From contig CALATN010000169.1 of NCBI GenBank assembly GCA_937891895.1, forward strand, positions 1 through 6,482: a stretch of 6,482 nucleotides of DNA, read 5' to 3'. Source of the DNA: an uncultured Clostridia bacterium. GTDB taxonomy: Bacteria > Bacillota > Clostridia > Oscillospirales > Ruminococcaceae. The notes beneath the pieces were generated by a model. That model was not told where the DNA came from and ran no database searches. It saw only the letters and a list, made by a program, of their open reading frames with translations. Shown piece by piece: positions 1 to 6,166 of the stretch; the stretch's first letter is position 1; every line of letters begins with the position of its first letter. The position numbers and the translations under genes were made by a program.

Positions 1-50
1 CCTTTTGGAAAAGGGTCCTCCCTCAAACTCCCTCCCTAAAACTTCTAATG

Positions 51-90
51 TAAATTACCCCATAGGGCTATAGCCCTATGGGGTAATTTA
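51..90. repeat. Perfect 40-bp palindrome
   Basis: The arm TAAATTACCCCATAGGGCTA (51-70) is followed directly by its exact reverse complement (71-90), with no spacer and no mismatch. The core is GC-rich and the ends AT-rich. Neither side has a T-tract, so it does not look like a standard intrinsic terminator in either direction. It could extrude as a cruciform, form a hairpin in a read-through transcript, or be a binding site for a dimeric protein. The sequence alone does not decide between these. Confidence 0.9.
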
Positions 91-114
91 GACTGAAAGT
101 CTTTGGAAAGGGGT

Positions 115-151
115 CTGGGGAAGAACCTTTCTTCAGAAAGGTTTGCCCCAG
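115..151. repeat. Long intergenic hairpin
   Basis: Outer stem CTGGGG (115-120) pairs with CCCCAG (146-151). After a small 3-by-2 internal loop, inner stem AACCTTTCT (124-132) pairs with AGAAAGGTT (135-143) across a 2-base loop. No T-run follows on either strand, so I call it a structural repeat and not a terminator. It overlaps the last base of the second copy of the direct repeat that flanks the palindrome. Confidence 0.75.
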
Positions 152-171
152 TAGTTCACGGTATCTCTCGC

Positions 172-209
172 AAAACAAAAGCACCTCTTTCGAGGTGCTT
201 TTTCTTTTT
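172..209 (-). terminator. Intrinsic terminator of the chemoreceptor-yjfB unit
   Basis: On the minus strand GCACCTC (198-192), loop GAAA, GAGGTGC (187-181) is followed by TTTTGTTTTG (180-171). This is a 7-bp GC-rich stem with a stable GNRA tetraloop and a T-tract, a textbook intrinsic terminator. It begins 16 bases past the stop codon of the YjfB-like gene. The plus strand also carries a T-run after the stem (199-209), so it could stop transcription arriving from the left as well. Confidence 0.92.
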
Positions 210-214
210 CAGTG

Positions 215-409
215 TTATGCTCTCACATCAAGGATGCTTCCCTTAGCGCCTGGGAACTTTGGAACAGAATCTATCATCTTCATCAAGCCCTGTGCCATAG
301 TCTCTGTTGTTTCCATCGACTTTTTAGCCATAGCTGTACTAAGACCCTGTGCAAGCTTGGCGCTGCTCATACTTGTAGACATCTGAGCGATTGAAGTCAT
401 CATATCCAT
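215..409 (-). CDS. YjfB-family putative motility protein
   Basis: This 64-residue protein resembles the YjfB motility family (Pfam YjfB_motility, named after Bacillus subtilis YjfB). It shows the family's short length, a Ser/Met/Ala-rich helical N-terminal two thirds (SIAQMSTSMSSAKLAQGLST, then a MAKKSMETTETMAQGL stretch), and a short tail ending GSILDVRA that matches the family's conserved end. No signal peptide, membrane segment or cysteine is visible. The biochemical role of the family is not known; the motility link is by regulon and name. The ATG at 409 has a good ribosome binding site (AAAGGGGA, 424-417). The gene lies 51 bases downstream of the chemoreceptor stop and just before a strong terminator, with no promoter visible in the gap. 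It is probably co-transcribed with the receptor, which supports a motility or sensory role. I recognise the family from sequence pattern only. Confidence 0.82.
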   Translation of the reverse strand: MDMMTSIAQMSTSMSSAKLAQGLSTAMAKKSMETTETMAQGLMKMIDSVPKFPGAKGSILDVRA

Positions 410-416
410 TACGACA

Positions 417-424
417 TCCCCTTT
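417..424 (-). promoter_or_regulatory. Ribosome binding site of the YjfB-like gene
   Basis: The minus strand reads AAAGGGGA, seven bases before the ATG at 409-407. It supports this start. Two small hairpins lie immediately upstream (435-461). Confidence 0.75.
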
Positions 425-434
425 CTGAAAAATT

Positions 435-461
435 GATTTCTAAATCATTCCCTGTGGGAAT
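435..461 (-). other. Paired small hairpins between receptor and yjfB
   Basis: Reading the minus strand from the receptor stop codon, ATTCCC-ACA-GGGAAT (461-447) is followed at once by GATTT-AG-AAATC (446-435), then a short T-run (AATTTTT, 434-428). The first hairpin overlaps the first base of the stop-codon region. The stems are only 6 and 5 bp. They could be a weak terminator or RNA-processing element that sets the receptor to YjfB ratio, or chance. The structure is visible; any function is inference. Confidence 0.4.
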
Positions 462-1465
462 TATTCAGACATATTCTTGATTTCACCGAGAAGCTCAGCA
501 AAGCCGTTGAGGTCAGCAATACACTTGTCAACAACTTCCTTAGTATTCATAACCTCTTCGTTCATACCCTGTGAATAGTCACCGATATGCTGCATAGTCT
601 TCTCAATCTTATCAGCGGAAGCCTTACTTGTTTCAGCAAGATTACGAACCTCCTGAGCGATTACACCGAAGCCCTTACCGCTTTCCTTGGCTCTTGAAGC
701 TTCGATAGAAGCATTGAAGCCGAGAATCTTTGTATTAAGTGCAATATCCTGAATAACCTTTACTGTGCCCTTTGTGGAAGCAACTTCAGCAGCAGTATCT
801 TCAGCAATCTTGTTTACGCTTTCGAATGTCTTAGCGAGAGTGTTGATGCGCTTGATTGTACCATCAACAATTTCCTCAGCCTGAGCAACCTTGGAAGCCA
901 TACCTCTGTTGATTGTAGCAAGACCTGTGTTGGACTGGTTAGCCATATAGTTGCTGTAAGCAGTCTGGGAAAGAACCTTTGCAATTGTGCAGAGGAAGTC
1001 AGCAGCAAGGTCAATCTGCTTCTTGTCAACAATCTTGACCTTTCTGAGTGCTCTTATGTATTCATCAGGGTCGATGTCGAGCTCTCTTGCAATCTTGCGG
1101 AACTCGTTTTCATCAGGCTGTTCAGTAAGAACCTGTCCGCCGATGAAAGAACCGATGAACTGACCGTTTACCATAATAGGAGCAGCGAAGTCAACAAGAC
1201 CTGCGTGGCAGAAATAAGCTGCAGCACGTCCTGTACGCATAGTCTGCTCGCCGCCTGACTTGTCACAGCTTTCGCATCTTGCACAGCCGAGGCGGGACTT
1301 TCTTGTGTAGTTCATGCAGAAATCGGTAAAGTTGCTGCCTTCTGTAACAGCGTTGCCGTCAGCATCTGTTGTAAGTGCAGCCATACCTGTAAGGTTAGCG
1401 AAGCTGTCCTGGATTTCCTGGAGAGTCGCCACATCTATCAAATCAGTAAGTCTAATATCAGCCAT
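461..1465 (-). CDS. Soluble chemoreceptor: PocR sensor domain plus MCP signalling domain
   Basis: A 334-residue cytoplasmic methyl-accepting chemotaxis-type protein. Residues about 5-170 form a PocR-type ligand-binding domain: the DFC motif at 48-50, a CxxCxxC cluster (Cys61, 64, 67), then YFCHAGLVDFAAPI (Cys86, His87) and the GGQVL segment at 109-113. Residues about 170-334 form the coiled-coil signalling hairpin, with its tip near 240-275 (LNTKILGFNASIEASRAK, then GKGFGVIAQEVRNLAE). The arms on each side of the tip are about equal, near 80 residues. No transmembrane or signal segment is present, so it should sense an intracellular cue and signal through CheA/CheW. PocR domains are proposed to bind small hydrocarbon derivatives; the cysteine set suggests metal or redox sensing, which is inference. 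I chose the ATG at 1465 because GGAG (1477-1474) sits eight bases before it; an in-frame ATG at 1486 adds seven residues but lacks a ribosome binding site. It has its own promoter and probably shares a transcript with the YjfB-like gene downstream. Confidence 0.92.
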   Translation of the reverse strand: MADIRLTDLIDVATLQEIQDSFANLTGMAALTTDADGNAVTEGSNFTDFCMNYTRKSRLGCARCESCDKSGGEQTMRTGRAAAYFCHAGLVDFAAPIMVNGQFIGSFIGGQVLTEQPDENEFRKIARELDIDPDEYIRALRKVKIVDKKQIDLAADFLCTIAKVLSQTAYSNYMANQSNTGLATINRGMASKVAQAEEIVDGTIKRINTLAKTFESVNKIAEDTAAEVASTKGTVKVIQDIALNTKILGFNASIEASRAKESGKGFGVIAQEVRNLAETSKASADKIEKTMQHIGDYSQGMNEEVMNTKEVVDKCIADLNGFAELLGEIKNMSE

Positions 1466-1473
1466 AATAATAA

Positions 1474-1477
1474 CTCC
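1474..1477 (-). promoter_or_regulatory. Ribosome binding site that decides the receptor start
   Basis: GGAG on the minus strand, eight bases before the ATG at 1465. The alternative in-frame ATG at 1486 is preceded only by AT-rich sequence without a Shine-Dalgarno match, so the shorter protein is favoured. Confidence 0.75.
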
Positions 1478-1502
1478 ATTCTCCATTTACGGAAAAATTG
1501 GT

Positions 1503-1528
1503 ATAGTACACCCATACCTTTGTACTAT
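1503..1528. promoter_or_regulatory. Operator-like inverted repeat at the receptor start site
   Basis: ATAGTACA (1503-1510) and TGTACTAT (1521-1528) are perfect 8-bp inverted repeats separated by 10 bases, so their centres lie 18 bp apart, close to two helical turns. The repeat lies just downstream of the predicted -10 box and covers the expected transcription start near 1523, a typical position for a repressor operator. A second, overlapping inverted repeat, GGTAT (1500-1504) with ATACC (1514-1518), could form in the 5' leader RNA instead. No known regulator motif is recognised. Confidence 0.5.
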
Positions 1529-1529
1529 T

Positions 1530-1558
1530 AGGATACACTATTTGCTATGATTTGTCAA
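1530..1558 (-). promoter_or_regulatory. Sigma-A-type promoter of the chemoreceptor
   Basis: On the minus strand a perfect -35 box TTGACA (1558-1553) is followed by a 17-base spacer and the -10 box TATCCT (1535-1530). The predicted start is near 1523, giving a leader of about 58 bases before the ATG at 1465. It lies in the gap after the HAD phosphatase gene, so the receptor and YjfB-like genes form their own transcription unit. No flagellar sigma-D box (TAAA with GCCGATAT) is seen. Confidence 0.85.
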
Positions 1559-1632
1559 GAATATTTGCCCTGGCTTAGAAAAATATGTTAAACTTGCACA
1601 TAAATTGGTACTGTTTACTGTGCGGCAAAGCC

Positions 1633-2292
1633 TTATTTTCCGCTCAATACCGCTTCAGCAAGCTGCAAAGGGGTGTCAAAGACGTACTCCGCGCCTGCCT
1701 TTTCAAGTTCATTTTCCTCAGCATAGCCGAATTTTACACCTGCACAGTCCACGCCGCATATCTTCGCACCCTCAACATCGTGTTTTCTGTCACCAATCAT
1801 CAGCACCGTACTCTTGTCAGGGTTACCAAGCCTTTTCAGGCATTCCTCAATAACCTCGCACTTTGCGTTGCGCTCGCCGCTTAATTCCGCACCCGTCACA
1901 ACCTCAAAGTATTTTGCAAGGTCGAAGTGCTCAAGAATACGCAGTGCAAAAACCTCAGGCTTTGAAGTTGCCACAGCAAGACGCTTCCCGCCATTTTTCA
2001 GCAGCTCCAGCGCCTCGGGGATGCCTTCATAAACACGATTTTCGAAAATGCCCTTAACGGGGTAACGCTCACGGTAAGCCGCAACCGCTTTCACAGCGTT
2101 CTCACGGTTCAATCCGTAGAAATCCATAAACGAGTCAATCAGCGGCGGACCGATAAATCGCAACAGCTTGCTCCTGTCAGGCTCAGTGATGCCCAACGAA
2201 TTGAGAGCGTGCTCCGCGCAATTGACAATTCCCTCCGCCGAGTCGGTAAGAGTACCGTCAAGGTCGAAAAGGAGAATATCGTAGTTTTTCAT
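1633..2292 (-). CDS. HAD-superfamily phosphatase, phosphoglycolate phosphatase-like
   Basis: A 219-residue cytoplasmic HAD subfamily I hydrolase, expected to remove phosphate from a small phosphorylated metabolite through an aspartyl-phosphate intermediate with Mg2+. Motif I is FDLDGTLTD (nucleophile Asp10, acid/base Asp12). A helical cap spans about residues 17-80. Motif II is VATSKP (Thr109/Ser110). Lys144 is the likely motif III lysine, and motif IV is IGDRKHDVEGAK (Asp168, Asp172). Length and motif spacing fit Gph/PpaX-type enzymes, but substrates in this family cannot be read from sequence: phosphoglycolate, nucleotides, pyrophosphate or sugar phosphates are all possible. The ATG at 2292 is chosen because AAGGAAGG (2305-2298) precedes it. 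The frame stays open to 2391, but those upstream codons translate a simple 7-bp repeat and are unlikely to be protein. It follows mfd by 122 bases. No clear terminator follows it before the receptor promoter. Confidence 0.88.
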   Translation of the reverse strand: MKNYDILLFDLDGTLTDSAEGIVNCAEHALNSLGITEPDRSKLLRFIGPPLIDSFMDFYGLNRENAVKAVAAYRERYPVKGIFENRVYEGIPEALELLKNGGKRLAVATSKPEVFALRILEHFDLAKYFEVVTGAELSGERNAKCEVIEECLKRLGNPDKSTVLMIGDRKHDVEGAKICGVDCAGVKFGYAEENELEKAGAEYVFDTPLQLAEAVLSGK

Positions 2293-2329
2293 AGTAACCT
2301 TCCTTCTTAAATTGGAATTTATCTTCGAG

Positions 2330-2413
2330 TGTGGAGTGTGAAGTGTGAAGAGTGGAGTTGTTGTATAAGCTATAATATCCTTCAACTCCACACTCCACTC
2401 TCAACACTCCTAA
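2330..2413. repeat. Inverted pair of 7-bp tandem arrays between mfd and the HAD gene
   Basis: The plus strand carries TGTGGAG, TGTGAAG, TGTGAAG, AGTGGAG in register (2330-2357). The minus strand, read inward from 2413 to 2386, carries TTAGGAG, TGTTGAG, AGTGGAG, TGTGGAG, also in register. The two four-unit arrays therefore face each other across 28 bases. The innermost perfect pairing is GTGGAGTTG (2352-2360) with CAACTCCAC (2383-2391), and the loop is AT-rich (2361-2382). The right array begins one base after the mfd stop codon. There is no T-tract, so it is not a standard terminator, though an RNA hairpin could still form. Confidence 0.8.
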
Positions 2414-2414
2414 C

Positions 2415-5400
2415 TTATAATTTGTTTTCCCTCATAACCTTAATGACTTCCTGCATAAGCTCAACAGGCTTCTCGCCCTTCATTTTCACGGCGATGTACG
2501 GCTTGTCACCCGCTCCGTTGACCGTGACACGGTTCTTAAAAGCCGTGGTCAGAGCGTTGATCTGCGACATTTCCGCCATTTTCAGATAGAAATACATTAT
2601 GCCGCCCTTTTGCGAGATTTCAGTAATTGTCAGGTCGCTTGCCATATTTCGCACCAGCGCAACATTGATAAGCCCCTGAATTGCTTTCGGCGGGTCGCCG
2701 TAACGGTCGATAAGCTCATCAAGCAAATCCATACTGTCCTCATCTGTACGGACAGCCGCAATCTTTCGGTACATATCAAGTCTGCCTGCCAGGCTCTCGA
2801 TATAGTTTTCGGGAATGTGCGCCTCAACCTGAATGTCAATCAGACAATCCTCAGGCTTCGGCGGCGGCATCTCGCCCTTTTCCTCGGCAATTGCCTCGCC
2901 CAGCAGCTGTAAATACATATCGTAACCGACAGCCTCCATATGTCCGTGCTGCTTGCCGCCGAGAATTGAACCCGCTCCACGGATTTCCAGGTCACGCAGG
3001 GCAATTCTGAAGCCGCTGCCGAACTGCGTAAACTCACGGATTGCGTCAAGTCTGCGTGTTGCAATTTCGGTAAGGGACTTGCCCCTCCTGAATGTGAAAT
3101 ACGCAAAGGCACGTCGGTTTGAACGTCCAACACGTCCACGCAACTGATACAATTGGGACAGACCGAGATTGTCAGCGTCCTCAATAATAAGCGTGTTCAC
3201 ATTCGGCACGTCAACACCCGTTTCGATAAGTGTTGTACAAACAAGAATATCAATCTCGTGCTCGATAAGCTGACGCCAGATTTCCGACAAGCGCTCCTCG
3301 CCAATCTGACCGTGGGCAATGCCGATACGTGCATCGGGAACAAGCTCTTGAATTTTCGACGCACAAAGCTCAATGCTGTCAATACGGTTATGGATATAGT
3401 AAACCTGACCGCCGCGGCGAAGCTCCTTTGTAATCGCCTGGGCAATTACCCCCATATTATGCTCGATAACGTAAGTCTGCACGGGGTGACGGTCAATCGG
3501 CGGCTCCTCGATAACGCTCATATCACGGATACCGCTCATCGCCATATTAAGCGTACGGGGAATAGGTGTTGCCGAAAGGGTCAGCACGTCAACCCCCGCA
3601 AAAGCTTCCTTGAAGCGCTCCTTGTGGGCAACGCCGAAACGCTGTTCCTCGTCAATGATTACCAGACCGAGATTGAGGAATTTTACGTCCTTCTGAACAA
3701 GTCTGTGCGTGCCGATAATCATATCAATTTCGCCCCGCTTCAGCTGGCGGAGGATTTCCTCCTGCTGTTTCGGAGTACGGAAACGTGACAGCAGTTCAAC
3801 CTTCATCGGGAAATGCTCAAAGCGTTTCAGCGCTGTCTGATAGTGCTGCCACGCAAGAACCGTTGTCGGAGCAAGAATTGCACACTGTCTGCTGTCCTCC
3901 ATGCACTTGAATGCCGCACGGAAAGCAACCTCGGTCTTGCCGAAGCCAACGTCACCGCAGAGAAGTCTGTCCATAGGGATAGGCTTCTGCATATCCTCCT
4001 TGATTTCCTGAATAGAGCGAAGCTGGTCGTCCGTTTCGGAGTAGGGGAAACGTGCCTCGAAATCGTGCTGCCAGTCGTCATCCTCGGAGAAAGCAAAGCC
4101 CTTCGTCTGACTGCGCTTTGCGTAAAGCTTGATAAGCTCGTCAGCCATATCCTTGACAGCCTTCTTGACACGGCTTCGTGTCTTCTGCCACTCCATTGAT
4201 GACAGCTTGTTAAGCTTAACCGAGCCGTTGTCCCTCGGACCGATATATTTCGACACCATATCCAGCTGGTTTACAGGCACGTAAAGCACGTCCGTACCCG
4301 CATACTGAATGGTGATATAATCCTTTGTAATGCCCTCCATTTCAAGCTTGCGTATACCCACAAACTTACCGATACCGTGCAATGCGTGTACCACAAGGTC
4401 GCCCTGCACAATGTCGGAAAGGGACTTGATTTCCTCGCCCTTTTTGGCTTTCTTGAACTTCTTTTTGGAATTTGCCGCACGAGCCTGGGTAATAAGCACC
4501 GTCTTTATGTCGGGGTAATCGTAGCCCGAGCTTACGCAGCCCGTTGTCAGCAAAACGTGTCCCTTTGCAAGTGCGGATTGCTCCGTCATAAGCGAGCAGG
4601 AAATTCCCTCGTCCTGCAAGTCCTTTGCAATAATCGGCAAGGTCTTTTCCGAGCCCGCCATAACGATTGCGGAGTAACCGTTTCCGCAGTAGCTCTGCAA
4701 ATCCTCGATAAGCTGTCGGATTTCGCCGCCCCAGGGGGCTGTCTGATTTGCGGTAGCGGAAATCAGCTTCTTGAAGCGCAAATCAGCACCACGGAGAAAC
4801 GTGTCAAAATGAAGCAAAGGGAAGTGGCAAGCCTTTGAGTAAATCTCCCCGAAGTCCAGCAGGTAGCCCTCCATACCCTTGCAAAGCTCACCCGTTTCAA
4901 GAAGCATTTTCAAGTCCTCAGCGTGATGCTTCATAACACTTGAAGATTTTTCAAGGCAGTTTGCGTACTCACAGAAAATTACAGGACTTGCCCCGTCAAG
5001 ATAGTCAAAAATCGTTTCCGTCTTTTCGTATGCAAAAGGCAGGTACTTGTCAATGTTGCCAAGCTCAACGCCCGTATTCACACGGTCAATATCACGTGCT
5101 AAAGCGTTGCGGACAATTTCGGTGCGCTTGCCCCTTGCCGCTGACGAAAGCTTTTCAATCACGGATTTGAGGTGCTCAGCATCATCAAAAAGAGTTTCCA
5201 TTGCAGGGGAAATCTCTACGCTGTCCAGAAGCTTCTCGTTGCGGCGCTGTGTTTCGATATCAAAGTTTGCGATTGAGTCAATCTCATCGCCCCAAAGCTC
5301 AATACGTACAGGCTGTGCGCTTCCCACAGGGAAAACGTCTGCAATTGCTCCACGCACCGCAAACTGACTCACACCCTCAACCTTGTCACAGCGTGTATAA

Positions 5401-5879
5401 CCGGCCGCAATCAGCCGACGTGTAAAGTCATCAAGCTTTACCTCTCCGCCGCTTTCAAGGGTAATTGTCCTTGATTTCAGCACCTCGCAGGGCAAAGTCG
5501 CCTGCATAACTGCTTCAGCCGAAGCGCAGACGAAAATTTTCTCTCCACGTGCAAGTCTGCTCAAAACGCCAAGACGCGCGTGCTCATATTCACGGGACAC
5601 GGTTTCAACGGCTGTGAAAGTGAAATCCTTAGCGGGGTAGGTATACGCACAGATTTCGCCGCACATTGCATTCAAGTCCTCCGCAAGCTTTGAAGCCGCC
5701 GCTTCCGTATCGAAAATCATCAGCACGGGTGCGTCCGCAAGCAAGCCGAGAGCAAACTGCGCCTTGTGAATTGCCGAAACTCCCGAAACGGAAACGGGAG
5801 TGTGCCCGAATTTCACCGCTTCAAGCATATCACGGTACGGCGTAAAATTTTCTATTGCAGATTTAAAGATAGTTGACAT
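2415..5879 (-). CDS. mfd: Transcription-repair coupling factor Mfd
   Basis: Mfd is the ATP-driven DNA translocase that pushes RNA polymerase off lesions and recruits UvrA for nucleotide excision repair. The protein is 1154 residues, close to E. coli (1148) and B. subtilis (1177), and looks complete. Residues about 20-340 form the UvrB-like UvrA-binding region. The RNA polymerase interaction domain follows at about 487-548 (VQGDLVVHALHGIGKFVGI, then YAGTDVLYVPVNQLD). The helicase motor spans about 575-985: Walker A GDVGFGKT (642-649), DEEQ box (743-746), SAT (769-771), motif VI QLRGRVGR (912-919). The translocation segment RDLEIRGAGSILGGKQHGH follows at about 962-980, and the C-terminal D7 domain from about 1010. 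A lysine-rich linker (472-480) precedes the polymerase-binding domain. The ATG at 5879 has AGAGG (5891-5887) seven bases upstream; a TTG seven codons earlier lies in a repeat array and lacks such a site. The gene is 35 bases from the DUF3781 stop and probably co-transcribed with it. Confidence 0.98.
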   Translation of the reverse strand: MSTIFKSAIENFTPYRDMLEAVKFGHTPVSVSGVSAIHKAQFALGLLADAPVLMIFDTEAAASKLAEDLNAMCGEICAYTYPAKDFTFTAVETVSREYEHARLGVLSRLARGEKIFVCASAEAVMQATLPCEVLKSRTITLESGGEVKLDDFTRRLIAAGYTRCDKVEGVSQFAVRGAIADVFPVGSAQPVRIELWGDEIDSIANFDIETQRRNEKLLDSVEISPAMETLFDDAEHLKSVIEKLSSAARGKRTEIVRNALARDIDRVNTGVELGNIDKYLPFAYEKTETIFDYLDGASPVIFCEYANCLEKSSSVMKHHAEDLKMLLETGELCKGMEGYLLDFGEIYSKACHFPLLHFDTFLRGADLRFKKLISATANQTAPWGGEIRQLIEDLQSYCGNGYSAIVMAGSEKTLPIIAKDLQDEGISCSLMTEQSALAKGHVLLTTGCVSSGYDYPDIKTVLITQARAANSKKKFKKAKKGEEIKSLSDIVQGDLVVHALHGIGKFVGIRKLEMEGITKDYITIQYAGTDVLYVPVNQLDMVSKYIGPRDNGSVKLNKLSSMEWQKTRSRVKKAVKDMADELIKLYAKRSQTKGFAFSEDDDWQHDFEARFPYSETDDQLRSIQEIKEDMQKPIPMDRLLCGDVGFGKTEVAFRAAFKCMEDSRQCAILAPTTVLAWQHYQTALKRFEHFPMKVELLSRFRTPKQQEEILRQLKRGEIDMIIGTHRLVQKDVKFLNLGLVIIDEEQRFGVAHKERFKEAFAGVDVLTLSATPIPRTLNMAMSGIRDMSVIEEPPIDRHPVQTYVIEHNMGVIAQAITKELRRGGQVYYIHNRIDSIELCASKIQELVPDARIGIAHGQIGEERLSEIWRQLIEHEIDILVCTTLIETGVDVPNVNTLIIEDADNLGLSQLYQLRGRVGRSNRRAFAYFTFRRGKSLTEIATRRLDAIREFTQFGSGFRIALRDLEIRGAGSILGGKQHGHMEAVGYDMYLQLLGEAIAEEKGEMPPPKPEDCLIDIQVEAHIPENYIESLAGRLDMYRKIAAVRTDEDSMDLLDELIDRYGDPPKAIQGLINVALVRNMASDLTITEISQKGGIMYFYLKMAEMSQINALTTAFKNRVTVNGAGDKPYIAVKMKGEKPVELMQEVIKVMRENKL

Positions 5880-5886
5880 AAAAATA

Positions 5887-5891
5887 CCTCT
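5887..5891 (-). promoter_or_regulatory. Ribosome binding site of mfd
   Basis: AGAGG on the minus strand, seven bases before the ATG at 5879. It fixes the start downstream of the alternative TTG at 5900. Confidence 0.75.
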
Positions 5892-5895
5892 GAAT

Positions 5896-5916
5896 ATCAA
5901 TTCGCAATGCGTAATT
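5896..5916 (-). repeat. 7-bp tandem array, left end of the DUF3781 segment
   Basis: Read on the minus strand from 5916: AATTACG, CATTGCG, AATTGAT, three degenerate units in register. The first unit overlaps two bases of the DUF3781 stop codon (5917-5915) and the array ends 16 bases before the mfd ATG. It is the inverted partner of the array at 6189-6223 and shares its unit, (A/C)ATT(A/G)CG. Confidence 0.75.
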
Positions 5917-6151
5917 ATTTTTTGTGTGCTGTAATAATCGTGTAACTATGAGCATTTACGGTTATTACGCAGTCCGTTGCTTTTGCGTACCAATTCTTGC
6001 CCTTGCGTTCAATAACAGTATTGCAATCAAGAATTGCCGTTTTACACCAATCAACAACGTCATCAACATCAAGTGATAAATTGCGTCTGATGCGCTCAAC
6101 ACCCATTTCAGTAGTATGAAGCTTATCAATATTCAAAATCAAATCATTCAT
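5915..6151 (-). CDS. DUF3781 family small protein
   Basis: A 78-residue protein that I recognise as DUF3781, a Firmicutes family of unknown function. Diagnostic stretches are KLHTTEMGVERIRRNLSL (about 10-27), DVVDWCK (31-37), IERKGKNWYAK (47-57) and VITVNAHSYTIITAHK (62-77). The conserved basic and aromatic residues (RKGKNWY, HSYTIITAH) resemble a small binding or catalytic surface, but no function is established. There is no signal peptide or membrane segment, so it is probably cytoplasmic. The ATG at 6151 has GGGAG (6162-6158) six bases upstream; an in-frame ATG at 6205 would translate a hairpin and a repeat array and is rejected. The gene lies between pth and mfd, and opposed 7-bp repeat arrays flank it, suggesting a small insertion into an old operon. 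Confidence 0.85.
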   Translation of the reverse strand: MNDLILNIDKLHTTEMGVERIRRNLSLDVDDVVDWCKTAILDCNTVIERKGKNWYAKATDCVITVNAHSYTIITAHKK

Positions 6152-6157
6152 TTTATT

Positions 6158-6162
6158 CTCCC
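6158..6162 (-). promoter_or_regulatory. Ribosome binding site of the DUF3781 gene
   Basis: GGGAG on the minus strand, six bases before the ATG at 6151. It sits four bases downstream of the hairpin at 6167-6185, so folding of that hairpin could affect access to it. Confidence 0.75.
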
Positions 6163-6166
6163 ATAG

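Larger units (their letters stand above)
1..171. repeat. Structured intergenic region, composite repeat
   Basis: No gene is supported here. The stretch holds three nested repeat signals: a near-identical direct repeat (TTTGGAAAAGGGTC at 4-17 and TTTGGAAAGGGGTC at 102-115, 13 of 14 matching), a perfect 40-bp palindrome between the copies (51-90), and a long hairpin (115-151). A short hairpin, AGACT-GAA-AGTCT, lies at 90-102. Positions 1-38 are strongly pyrimidine-rich on the plus strand, and the repeat may continue past the left edge of the window. From general familiarity, hairpin-rich intergenic repeats of this style are common in Ruminococcus-like genomes. Whether this one is multicopy cannot be seen from a single window. 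Confidence 0.6.

Noticed and set aside
1561..1632. Possible terminator after the HAD gene
   Set aside because: Only a 3-bp GGC-TTT-GCC stem is visible near the stop codon, without a T-tract; too weak to call.
2371..2376. TATAAT on the plus strand in the mfd-HAD spacer
   Set aside because: No -35 partner is present and no plus-strand gene follows it; the AT-rich loop explains it.
2293..2391. Upstream extension of the HAD phosphatase reading frame (33 extra residues)
   Set aside because: The codons translate the 7-bp repeat array, and the ribosome binding site plus the FDLDGT start of the fold favour the ATG at 2292.
3153..3788. Open frame of 211 codons on the plus strand inside mfd
   Set aside because: It is antisense to the conserved helicase motor of mfd, has no family resemblance and no ribosome binding site that I can see; it is a by-product of codon use in mfd.
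4377..4838. Open frame of 153 codons on the plus strand inside mfd
   Set aside because: It is antisense to the RNA polymerase-binding and middle regions of mfd and shows no recognisable domain.
5780..5800. Inverted repeat CTCCCG / CGGGAG within mfd
   Set aside because: It lies in coding sequence for a Val-Ser-rich stretch (TPVSVSGVS); the short stem is adequately explained by codon choice.
5880..5900. TTG start for mfd seven codons upstream
   Set aside because: The TTG lies in a repeat array without a ribosome binding site; AGAGG precedes the ATG at 5879.
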